Below are positions 6,481 through 13,489 of a DNA stretch of 26,260 nt, one piece after another. Numbering within the stretch: position 1 is the stretch's first letter; the number at the start of each line of letters is the position of its first letter. The notes below the pieces were generated by a model. It did not search any database. It had not been told where the DNA came from and saw only the letters and a program-made list of their open reading frames with translations. Source of the stretch: Clostridiales bacterium (GTDB lineage: Bacteria; Bacillota; Clostridia; Oscillospirales; Oscillospiraceae); NCBI GenBank assembly GCA_021203685.1, contig JAJQAS010000167.1, positions 1 to 26,260 of the forward strand, in the 5' to 3' direction. A program made the translations under genes and the position numbers.

Positions 6481-7944
6481 ATGATTCTTTTGCTGATCCC
6501 CGTGCTGGCGCCCATTGGGGTGGGCGCGCTGCTGATGGCCTTCCCGCCCCGGCAGCGGAAGGTCATGCTGGCCGTTGTCTTTGCCGCGCTGGCCATTGAC
6601 CTGGCCCTGGCGGTGGGCGTGGCTCTCCAGCCGGAGGACGCGCTGCGCCTGACCCTGGGCACCGTGGCGGAAGGGCTGACCTTCTACTTCCAGGTGGACA
6701 CCGTGGGCAAGTTGTTCTCGGTGCTGGTGGCCTTCGTCTGGCTGCTGGTGGGCCTCGCCGCCTTTGAGTACATGAGCCACGAGCACGACGAACCCCGGTT
6801 CTTCGGCTTCTACCTTGTCGTGGGGGGCGTGCTGGCGGCGCTGTGCTACTCCGGCAACCTCTTCACCCTCTATGTGTTCTACGAACTGATGACTCTAACC
6901 TCCGTCCCGCTGGTGATGCACGAGCTGACCCACGAGGCGGTCATGGCGGGTCTGAAATACCTGTTTTACTCGGTGGGCGGCGCGTTTCTGGTGCTGTTCG
7001 GCCTGTTCCTCTTCACCGCCCAGGGGGCCGACCTGACCTTCACGGCGGGAGGTGTGCTGGGCGGCGGCGCAGCCTCCGGCGTGACGCTGCTGGCGGTGTT
7101 TTTGATGATTTTGGGCTTCGGCACCAAGGCGGGTATGTTCCCCATGCACGGCTGGCTGCCCACCGCCCATCCTGTGGCCCCGGCCCCGGCCAGCGCGGTG
7201 CTGTCCGGCGTCATCACCAAGGCCGGTGTGCTGGGCATTGTCCGCACCGTGTACTACATTGCGGGGCCGGAGCTGATCCGGAACACCTGGGTGCAGTATG
7301 TTTGGCTGGGCCTGACGCTGGTGACGGTGTTTATGGGTTCTATGCTGGCCTACCGGGAGAAGGTGCTGAAAAAGCGGCTGGCCTATTCCACCGTCAGTCA
7401 GGTGTCCTATGTGCTGTTCGGCCTCGCGCTCTTGCAGCCGGTGGCCTTTGTGGGGGCGCTGCTCCATGTGGTGTTCCACTCGCTGGTGAAGAACACGCTG
7501 TTCCTCTCGGCGGGGGCCATCATCTGCAAGACCGGCAAAACCAAAGTGGACGAGCTAAAAGGCATCGGCAAGGAAATGCCCGTGACCCTGTGGTGCTTCA
7601 CCCTGGTGGGGGTGACACTGGTGGGCATCCCGCCCACCAGCGCCTTCGTCAGCAAGTGGTACCTGGCTACCGGTTCGCTGGCCTCCGGGATACCGGTATT
7701 TTCCTGGCTGGGGCCGGTGGCGCTGCTGGTCAGCGCCCTGCTGACGGCGGGGTATCTGCTCACCGTCTCCATCGACGGCTTCCTGCCCGGCAGCGACTAC
7801 GACTATGCCGCGCTGGAAAAGCACGAGCCAACCTGGCAGATGCTGGTTCCTCTGGTGGTGCTGACCGCCCTGGCGGTGTTGCTGGGCGTGTGGCCCGGCG
7901 GGTTGACTGCGCTGCTGACCGGCGTGGCCTCCAGCGTACTTTGA
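6481..7944 (+). CDS. MrpD-type ion-translocating subunit 2
   Basis: A 487-aa NuoL/M/N-family protein with about 14 helices. Functional residues are intact: Glu in YVFYELMTLTSVPLVMHE, Lys in GTKAGMFPMHGWLPTAHP, Lys in SGVITKAGVLGIVRT and Lys in PTSAFVSKWYLATG. LLHVVFHSLVKNTLFLSAG is the conserved helix 11 His/Lys region. The ATG at 6481 is preferred over the in-frame ATG at 6448 because GGGAGGGGGAG precedes it at 6466-6476. The 16-bp gap to the previous gene and 19-bp gap to the next fit one transcript. It resembles the extra channel subunits of Mbh-like and formate-hydrogenlyase-like complexes as much as classical MrpD. Confidence 0.92.
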   Translation: MILLLIPVLAPIGVGALLMAFPPRQRKVMLAVVFAALAIDLALAVGVALQPEDALRLTLGTVAEGLTFYFQVDTVGKLFSVLVAFVWLLVGLAAFEYMSHEHDEPRFFGFYLVVGGVLAALCYSGNLFTLYVFYELMTLTSVPLVMHELTHEAVMAGLKYLFYSVGGAFLVLFGLFLFTAQGADLTFTAGGVLGGGAASGVTLLAVFLMILGFGTKAGMFPMHGWLPTAHPVAPAPASAVLSGVITKAGVLGIVRTVYYIAGPELIRNTWVQYVWLGLTLVTVFMGSMLAYREKVLKKRLAYSTVSQVSYVLFGLALLQPVAFVGALLHVVFHSLVKNTLFLSAGAIICKTGKTKVDELKGIGKEMPVTLWCFTLVGVTLVGIPPTSAFVSKWYLATGSLASGIPVFSWLGPVALLVSALLTAGYLLTVSIDGFLPGSDYDYAALEKHEPTWQMLVPLVVLTALAVLLGVWPGGLTALLTGVASSVL

Positions 7945-7963
7945 GAGGGGAGGAAAACGCTGT

Positions 7964-9428
7964 ATGAGTCCTTATTTCATCCTGGTACCCATTCTGGTCC
8001 CCATCCTGGCGGGGGTCCTGCTGATGACCTTCCCCATCCAGGACTACAAAACCCGGGCCGCGGCGGTGGAGTCAGTGGTCATCCTCAACACCATTCTGGT
8101 GTTCGTGCTGCTGCTGAACCGCCCGGCAGAGCGGCTGTACCTGTTCTCCTTTGTGGAGGGCCTGCCCCTGACGCTGAACATCGACGGCATGGCCACCTTC
8201 TTCGGCGGGCTGGTGGCCTGCCTGTGGCCTCTGGCAACCCTGTACACCTTTGAATACATGCGCCACGAGGAGCGGGTCAACACCTTCCTGTCCTTCTACA
8301 CCATCACCTACGGCGTGACGCTGGGTGTGGCTTTCTCCGGCAACATCGTCACCATGTACCTCTTTTACGAAGCGCTGACCATGGTGACGCTGCCCCTGGT
8401 CATCCACACCATGACCGAGGAGGCCCAGGCGGCCACCCGGAAGTATTTGAACTACATGATTGGCGGCACCGCCTTCGCCTTCATCGGCATTGTGTTCTAT
8501 TCCCTGTTCTGCACGGACATCGAGTTCGTGCTGGGGGGCAGCCTGGACGTGGCCAATTTGGGGGACTACGCCAACATCGCCCTGCTGGCCTACGTGCTGG
8601 CCTTCTTCGGCTTCGGCGTCAAGGCCGCGGTGTTCCCCTTCCACGGGTGGCTGCCCACGGCGTCGGTGGCCCCCACGCCGGTCACGGCTCTGCTCCATGC
8701 GGTGGCGGTGGTCAAGTCCGGCGTGTTCGCCATTATGCGGCTGACCTACTTCTGCTACGGCGCGGACTTCCTGAAAGGCACTTGGGCCCAGACCATTGTG
8801 GTGATTGCGGCGATGGTCACCATCGTCTACGGCTCCACCATGGGCGTGCGGGAGAACCACTTCAAGCGCCGCCTGGCCTACTCCACCGTTGCCAACCTGT
8901 CTTACATCCTGCTGGGCGTCACCATGATGTCCCCCCTGGGGCTGACGGCATATGTTCGTCCACGCCATCATGAAGATCAGCGGCTTCTTCTGCGCCGGCG
9001 CGGTGATGCACCAGACGGAGAAAAACTACGTCTACGAGCTGGACGGCCTGGGTTGGGCCATGCCCGCCACCATCACGGCGCGGCTCCTCTCCGGCCTGTC
9101 GCCGACGGGCATCCCCCTCTTCGCTGGGTTCGTCAGCAAGTGGAGCATCGTCCAGGCCCTGCTGGAGGACGCCGGTCTCGTGGGCTATGTGGGGGTGTTC
9201 GTGCTGCTCTATTCCGCGCTGATGACGGGCATCTATATGCTGTCCCTCAACGTGCGGGGCTGGTTCTCCGGCGGCACCGCCGCCCGGCAGGCCAACGCCC
9301 AGTTCCACGACCCCAGCTGGCTGATGCTGCTGCCCCTGGCGATCTTCTCGGTGGTCACGGTGGCCCTGGGCCTGAACGCCCAGCCGCTGATGGCCTTCGT
9401 CCAGAGCATCGCCACCGGGACATTCTGA
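7964..9428 (+). pseudogene. MrpD-type ion-translocating subunit 3, frameshifted by a short internal loss
   Basis: Residues 1-328 read as a normal NuoL/M/N-family subunit: Glu in YLFYEALTMVTLPLVIHT, Lys in GVKAAVFPFHGWLPTASV and Lys in AVAVVKSGVFAIMRL. After MMSPLGLT (codon ACG 8945-8947) the frame changes. The natural continuation, HMFVHAIMKISGFFCAGAVMHQ, lies in another frame from 8949, separated by one base (8948). Family members have about four residues between these two blocks, so roughly 11 bases are missing. Read straight on, frame 1 stays open to 9448 but yields an Arg/Ala/Gly-rich nonsense tail. The C-terminal part is intact in the other frame to 9428. Either the subunit is inactive, it works as two pieces, or the assembly has an error here. 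Confidence 0.8.
8952..9428 (+). CDS. C-terminal fragment of channel subunit 3 (open from an internal ATG)
   Basis: This 158-aa frame begins with ATG 8952 and contains helices 11-14 of the broken subunit, including MFVHAIMKISGFFCAGAV and the helix 12 Lys in PLFAGFVSKWSIVQAL. No strong ribosome binding site precedes the ATG: upstream sequence is CTGGGGCTGACGGCAT, where GGGG is about eleven bases away. Separate translation is therefore possible but weak. It is entered separately so that the intact half is not lost. Confidence 0.5.
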   Translation: MFVHAIMKISGFFCAGAVMHQTEKNYVYELDGLGWAMPATITARLLSGLSPTGIPLFAGFVSKWSIVQALLEDAGLVGYVGVFVLLYSALMTGIYMLSLNVRGWFSGGTAARQANAQFHDPSWLMLLPLAIFSVVTVALGLNAQPLMAFVQSIATGTF

Positions 9429-9444
9429 AAGGAGGATGTGTGTT

Positions 9445-11547
9445 ATGACTGGAAATCCCATTCTCCTGCTGCTGGTGCTCGGCCCCATGGCGGCGGGTGT
9501 CCTCGGCTACCTCATCGGGCGGCGGAACAAGGCCCTGCGGGACGGCTTCGCCATCGCTGTCACCGTATTGGAGGCGGCGGTGATGCTGCTGCTCCTGCTG
9601 ACGGGCGGGGAAGTGTCCCTGTCCCTGCCGGGGGTGTGCGGCATGGGCCTGAGCTTCCAACTGGACGGCTTTCGGGGCATTTTTGCGACCGTCACCGCCT
9701 ATATGTGGATGATGACCACCATTTTCTCCCGGGAGTACCTGGCCCACTCCCGCAACCGGAACCGGTATTACCTGTTCCTGCTGCTGACCCTGGGGGCCAC
9801 GGTGGGGGTGTTCCTCTCCGACGACCTGTTCACCACCTTCGTCTTCTTTGAGCTGATGAGCATGGCCTCCTACGTCACCGTCATTCACGACGAACGCCCA
9901 GAGACCCTCTATGCCGGCGGCGTGTACCTGGCGGTGGCGGTCATCGGCGGCCTGGTGGCGCTGATGGGCATCTTCATGCTCTACAGCGTGACCGGCACCC
10001 TCCAGCTCTCGGAGCTGCTGGCCGCCTGTCAGGCGGCTTTCCCCGGCAACGAGGCGTGGTTCTACGTGCTGGGTGGCTGCATCCTCTTCGGCTTCGGCGC
10101 AAAAGCCGGTATGTATCCCCTCCACGTCTGGCTGCCCATGGCCCATCCCGTGGCCCCGGCCCCGGCCAGCGCCCTGCTGTCCGGCATCATCACCAAGTCG
10201 GGCATCTTCGGGGTGCTGGTGCTGTGTACCCGCATCTTCGCCGGGAACGGCTACTGGGGCTTCACGATCCTGCTGCTGGGCGTTGTGACCATGCTGCTGG
10301 GCGGCATTTTGGCCATCTTCTCGCTGGATTTGAAGCGGACGCTGGCCTGCTCCTCCATGTCCCAGCTGGGCTTTATCTTCGTGGGCATGGGCATGATGGA
10401 CCTGCTGGGCGAGGAAAACGCCCTGGCGGTCCGGGGCACCATCCTCCATATGTTCAACCACTCCAATTTGAAGCTGGTGCTGTTCATGGCCGCAGGCGTG
10501 GTGGTGATGAACCTCCACAAGCTGGACCTGAACGACATCCGGGGCTTTGGCCGCAAAAAGCCCCTGCTGTGCTACGTGTTCCTGATGGGCTCCCTGGGCA
10601 TCGGCGGCATTCCCCTGTTCAACGGCTACGTCAGCAAGACGCTGATCCACGAGAGCATCGTGGAGTACATCGAGCTGCTGGAGGAGGGGGCCGGTGCGGC
10701 GGCCTTCGCCGCCGCCAACAGCGCCACTCTGTTCCACGTTATCGAGTGGCTGTTCATCATCACCGGCGGCATGACGGTGGCCTATATGACCAAGCTGTTC
10801 GTGGCGCTGTTTGTGGAAAAGAACCGGGACCCGGCGGTACAGGCGGCCTTTGAGGCCGAAACCCACTACTGCAACAAGGCCACCGCCGCTGTGCTGGCGG
10901 TCAGCGCCACGGTGCTGCCCATTCTGGGCGTGCTGCCCTACCTGACTCTGAACAAGATCGCCGACCTGGGCCAGGGCTTCCTGAACGGCGTCTCCCCGGA
11001 GAGCGCGGTGAACTACTTCTCCCCGACCAACCTGAAAGGCGGTCTGTACTCCATCCTCATCGGCGCGGCCCTCTATCTGGTGGTCATCCGGTGCGGGATG
11101 CTGGTCAGGCAGCCGGACGGCTCCACCGTCTACGTCAACCGTTGGCCCAAATGGCTGGACCTGCTGGAGCTGGTCTATCGCCCGGTGGTGCTGGGGCTGC
11201 TGCCCGCGGTGGCGGGGTTCTTCTGCCGGTGCCTGGACTACGTGCTGGACGGGCTGGTGCTGCTGGTCAGGCAGACCACCCACAAGCAGCTCCGGGAGGG
11301 GCGGCTGCTGCCCAGGGGCTTCGAGCTTGCCTACGTGGTGGGCAGCCTACTGGACGGCGTGGTGGCCCTGCTCAACGCCACCTTCTGTAAGCGCGACCCC
11401 ATTCAGGCGGACTTTGTGCGATTCTTTGCCGACCAGAGCCGCATCTATGAGGAGACCAAGAAGGAGGTCATGTCCGGCGTGTCCTTCAGCCTGCTGATGT
11501 TCGGCGTGGGCATTATGATCGTGGTGATCTACCTGCTGGTCGTTTGA
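9445..11547 (+). CDS. NuoL/MrpA-like ion-translocating subunit 4 with long C-terminal extension
   Basis: The largest channel subunit, 700 aa. The core (1-530) has Glu in FVFFELMSMASYVTVIHDE, Lys in GAKAGMYPLHVWLPMAHP, Lys in GIITKSGIFGVLVL and Lys in PLFNGYVSKTLIHES. HMFNHSNLKLVLFMAAG is the helix 11 region. The 170-residue extension has several hydrophobic segments (CRCLDYVLDGLVLLV, a last helix near the C-terminus) and basic stretches. It may play the part of the lateral helix or of the MrpA tail. AAAGGAGG (9428-9435) is nine bases before ATG 9445, so the in-frame ATG at 9436, which touches the site, is less likely. It is the last gene of the operon, with a terminator 50 bp downstream. Confidence 0.9.
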   Translation: MTGNPILLLLVLGPMAAGVLGYLIGRRNKALRDGFAIAVTVLEAAVMLLLLLTGGEVSLSLPGVCGMGLSFQLDGFRGIFATVTAYMWMMTTIFSREYLAHSRNRNRYYLFLLLTLGATVGVFLSDDLFTTFVFFELMSMASYVTVIHDERPETLYAGGVYLAVAVIGGLVALMGIFMLYSVTGTLQLSELLAACQAAFPGNEAWFYVLGGCILFGFGAKAGMYPLHVWLPMAHPVAPAPASALLSGIITKSGIFGVLVLCTRIFAGNGYWGFTILLLGVVTMLLGGILAIFSLDLKRTLACSSMSQLGFIFVGMGMMDLLGEENALAVRGTILHMFNHSNLKLVLFMAAGVVVMNLHKLDLNDIRGFGRKKPLLCYVFLMGSLGIGGIPLFNGYVSKTLIHESIVEYIELLEEGAGAAAFAAANSATLFHVIEWLFIITGGMTVAYMTKLFVALFVEKNRDPAVQAAFEAETHYCNKATAAVLAVSATVLPILGVLPYLTLNKIADLGQGFLNGVSPESAVNYFSPTNLKGGLYSILIGAALYLVVIRCGMLVRQPDGSTVYVNRWPKWLDLLELVYRPVVLGLLPAVAGFFCRCLDYVLDGLVLLVRQTTHKQLREGRLLPRGFELAYVVGSLLDGVVALLNATFCKRDPIQADFVRFFADQSRIYEETKKEVMSGVSFSLLMFGVGIMIVVIYLLVV

Positions 11548-11596
11548 ACAATTTGCAATTCGCTGTCTGCGCATTGTCGCAGCGTGCCCGAAAAAT

Positions 11597-11628
11597 ATTT
11601 CCCCACCCGTGGCTGCGGGTGGGGAAAT
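11597..11628 (+). terminator. Terminator hairpin after the antiporter operon
   Basis: ATTTCCCCACCC (11597-11608) pairs perfectly with GGGTGGGGAAAT (11617-11628) around an eight-base loop. On the + strand only a short T run follows; on the minus strand the tail AATATTTTTC is better, so it may work in both directions. Confidence 0.7.
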
Positions 11629-11632
11629 TTAT

Positions 11633-11792
11633 GGAGGCTCTGATTAAATAACTCCCGGCGTCTGGACGGCATATTTTGTGCAACTCTTCGTTGTAAAATC
11701 TTGAAATCCACAAAGGATTCCTGCGATTTTACGCCTCAATTTGCGCAAAATCTGCTCGCCCAGCCATCCAAGGCCATTTAATCAGAGCCTCC
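11633..11792. mobile_element. MITE-like 160-bp palindromic element with TTAT target duplication
   Basis: Perfect 17-bp terminal inverted repeats, GGAGGCTCTGATTAAAT at 11633-11649 and its complement at 11776-11792, bound a 160-bp stretch that is itself an imperfect palindrome. For example, the left GCATATTTTGTGCAA has a counterpart GCAGATTTTGCGCAA on the opposite strand of the right half. TTAT directly precedes the left end (11629-11632) and directly follows the right end (11793-11796), consistent with a four-base target duplication. There is no transposase inside, so mobility would need an enzyme from elsewhere. Short open frames inside it have no recognisable product. The following 195 bp (11793-11987) show nothing I can name. 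Confidence 0.6.
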
Positions 11793-11987
11793 TTATGTTT
11801 TTTGGACTTTTTCGACTTCGCCATGGAGGAAGCGGGCTTCCGCATACAGATAGCAGCATTACCGCAAAGAACTGCGGCCCGGCAAGCCCGCCGACGAAAC
11901 CGCAAGCACGTTCCTGCCGAACAGCGATAACAGTTCACTGAAAATTGCTAATCTGACTATCCTTTTTACTCAGCCATACGCTAGGAA

Positions 11988-12047
11988 CCCCTCCGCCACC
12001 GCCTAAAGGCGGCGGCCCTCCTCCCCTTTCAGGGGAGGCAAGAGGGG
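11988..12047. repeat. Three-way-junction intergenic repeat, copy 1
   Basis: Outer arms CCCCTC (11988-11993) and GAGGGG (12042-12047) enclose two hairpins: a GC-rich one around GCCTAAAGGC (12001-12010) and CCTCCCCT/AGGGGAGG around a TTC loop. The second hairpin and outer arms recur in copy 2 at 12569, whereas the first hairpin differs in sequence but not in shape. The 66 bp up to the next array (12048-12113) hold nothing recognisable. Confidence 0.65.
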
Positions 12048-12113
12048 ATAGTGCTTGTCATCTGGTGCAATTTTGTTCAACAGATGTGGAATTTCAGTAG
12101 AAAATCCCGCATT

Positions 12114-12145
12114 CTAGCCACTAATCACTAGCTACTAGCCACTAA
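12114..12145. repeat. Short 21-nt-period repeat array (CTAGCCACTAA type)
   Basis: CTAGCCACTAA occurs at 12114-12124 and again at 12135-12145, with CACTAGCTA-like sequence between. The period is 21 nt. A related array with the same period lies at 12711-12740. Confidence 0.5.
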
Positions 12146-12153
12146 AATGCGCG

Positions 12154-12176
12154 GCTGATTCAAAGGGATAACCAGT
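12154..12176. repeat. Left 23-bp inverted repeat flanking the small membrane protein gene
   Basis: GCTGATTCAAAGGGATAACC continuing to AGT is matched on the opposite strand at 12522-12544 with one mismatch (22/23). Together the pair encloses the complete gene at 12181-12486. Confidence 0.6.
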
Positions 12177-12180
12177 ATTG

Positions 12181-12486
12181 CTAAAACAGCCCGTGGTTAT
12201 ATCTGATTTGTGCGTACAGCATCACGCCCAGGCCCACCACGCAGCCGCCGATGATGACCGCGTCCAGGTTCCGGTTCGTCGCCGCCTCCAGCGCCGCCGT
12301 CGCAATGGCGCAAAGGCCGATGATGCCGGTGCCAACGCCCATTGTCCTGCCATATTTGGGCGCGTCCTGGGGTGTCACCTTCCGGCGGTGGTACCAGTGG
12401 ATGGTGGAAATGTTGCCGCTGAAATTGACCCCGGCGAGAAGCAGGAGTATCATCCCCAGCGCCAGAATGACCACTGTTTTTCCCAT
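12181..12486 (-). CDS. Small membrane protein of unknown function (three helices)
   Basis: A 101-aa protein with three predicted membrane segments: residues 4-25, about 50-68 and about 75-93. A basic, hydrophilic loop between the first two contains NISTIHWYHRRKVTPQDAPKY. The overall plan of a first helix, a charged loop and a Gly-rich helix pair recalls small DUF3784-like proteins, but I cannot confirm this. AAAGGAG lies nine bases upstream of the ATG, so the start is good. The gene is alone and is bounded by 23-bp inverted repeats, with 21-nt repeat arrays further out. No function can be assigned. Confidence 0.75.
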   Translation of the reverse strand: MGKTVVILALGMILLLLAGVNFSGNISTIHWYHRRKVTPQDAPKYGRTMGVGTGIIGLCAIATAALEAATNRNLDAVIIGGCVVGLGVMLYAQIRYNHGLF

Positions 12487-12521
12487 GTTCCCACTCCTTT
12501 CCCATCATTGCACATTGCTAA

Positions 12522-12544
12522 ACTGGTTATCCCATTGAATCAGC
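12522..12544. repeat. Right 23-bp inverted repeat flanking the small membrane protein gene
   Basis: This is the reverse complement of 12154-12176 apart from one base (12534). It lies 35 bp upstream of the start codon of the enclosed gene, so it may overlap that gene's promoter region. Confidence 0.6.
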
Positions 12545-12568
12545 TCAGTCGGTCATTTCAGCGCTAAA

Positions 12569-12623
12569 CCCCTCCACCATGCTTCGCATGGTCCCCCTCC
12601 CCTTTCAGGGGCGGCAAGAGGGG
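12569..12623. repeat. Three-way-junction intergenic repeat, copy 2
   Basis: Outer arms CCCCTC (12569-12574) and GAGGGG (12618-12623) enclose ACCATGC/GCATGGT with a TTC loop and a CCCCT/AGGGG hairpin with the same CCCTTTCAGGGG core as copy 1. The first hairpin keeps its pairing with an entirely different sequence. Confidence 0.65.
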
Positions 12624-12710
12624 TGGTCGGTTAAGAAATGAAAGTTCTTTGTGGTAAAGTTTTACTCTGCTTTGAAAAAATTGCTGACGATACCGTAAAC
12701 ACAACCCAAA

Positions 12711-12740
12711 CTAACAGCTAACGGCTAATAGCTAACAGCT
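12711..12740. repeat. Short 21-nt-period repeat array (CTAACAGCT type)
   Basis: CTAACAGCT at 12711-12719 recurs at 12732-12740, with GCTAAC/GCTAAT variants between. The last unit touches the stop codon of the DUF2461 gene. Confidence 0.5.
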
Positions 12741-13417
12741 CATTCAACCGGCGGTTCCAGCTCCAACGCCTTAAAATACTCATAGTAGGGCAGCAGCCAC
12801 TCGAACCCCCCGGCCACCTCATCCACCAGCTCCGGGCCGAAGAAGGGGCTGTTTTCCTCGTACTCCTTCTCCGCGCTGAGGCCCACGCTCTTCCGGTTGA
12901 ACCAGGGCTGCAGCAGAGGGGAGACCTCCCCCTTGCTGCGCTTGTACTCGTCCCCCTCCAGGGCGAACACCTTCTGGCGGTTCAGCCGCCGGGCCAGCTT
13001 CTCCAGCTTTTCCGGCTCCCGGAGGATGCGCCGCCGGTACTGCTCCATGGTGGCGGGGGTCACCCGCCAGTAGCCCATGCCGTAGCTGTAGCCCTCGGGC
13101 CGGGCCTCAAAGTAGAAGCAAGGCAGGCCCGTCCACTCCTCCACCGGGGGCCGCAGGGTGAACCACAGGTGGTCCTTGTACAGTCCGCCGTACTTCACCC
13201 GCCGGGCGTCCCGGTAAATGCGCGTCACCTTGACGTTCAGCTCCAGCTTTTTGTGTTCTGCCAGCAGCCGCTCCTGCACCTGGGCCGCCAGCTCCTTCAT
13301 GGGCTGATATAATTCCTGCTCGTAGACCGGCTTGTGCTCCAAAAACCAGTCCCGCCGGTTGTTGAATCGGATGCCCCACATGAAGGAAATGGTCTCGTCT
13401 GTGAATCCCTGAAACAT
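12740..13417 (-). CDS. DUF2461 domain protein
   Basis: A 225-aa soluble protein that fits the DUF2461/TIGR02453 family along its whole length. The N-terminal motif GIRFNNRRDWFLEHKPVYEQ corresponds to the family's N-N-R-x-W-F signature. Next come RIYRDARRVKYGGLYKDHLWF and a FYFEARPEGYSYGMGYWRV segment that matches the conserved central sheet. Biochemical function of the family is not established. The start is supported by AGGAGA eight bases before the ATG. The gene lies 72 bp downstream of the VanW gene and is separated from it by a strong terminator hairpin, so it may have its own promoter or depend on read-through. Confidence 0.88.
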   Translation of the reverse strand: MFQGFTDETISFMWGIRFNNRRDWFLEHKPVYEQELYQPMKELAAQVQERLLAEHKKLELNVKVTRIYRDARRVKYGGLYKDHLWFTLRPPVEEWTGLPCFYFEARPEGYSYGMGYWRVTPATMEQYRRRILREPEKLEKLARRLNRQKVFALEGDEYKRSKGEVSPLLQPWFNRKSVGLSAEKEYEENSPFFGPELVDEVAGGFEWLLPYYEYFKALELEPPVE

Positions 13418-13450
13418 CGTTTTTCTCTCCTGTTGTTTTCCCGTATAGTT

Positions 13451-13476
13451 ACGGCCCCGGTCAGAGCCGGGGCCGT
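13451..13476 (-). terminator. Terminator hairpin after the VanW gene
   Basis: ACGGCCCCGG (13451-13460) pairs with CCGGGGCCGT (13467-13476) around a six-base loop, 14 bp after the VanW stop codon. The T run on the minus strand is poor (TAACTAT), so termination may be leaky. Confidence 0.6.
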
Positions 13477-13489
13477 TTCCGTATTCGCG

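Noticed and set aside
11513..11713. Minus-strand open frames of 60-75 aa around 11347-11713
   Set aside because: They are shadows of the antiporter gene end or lie in the MITE-like palindrome and terminator, with no supporting start signal or homology.
12114..12145. CRISPR array
   Set aside because: Units are only about 11-21 nt, there are too few, there are no unique spacers of constant length and no cas genes in the window.
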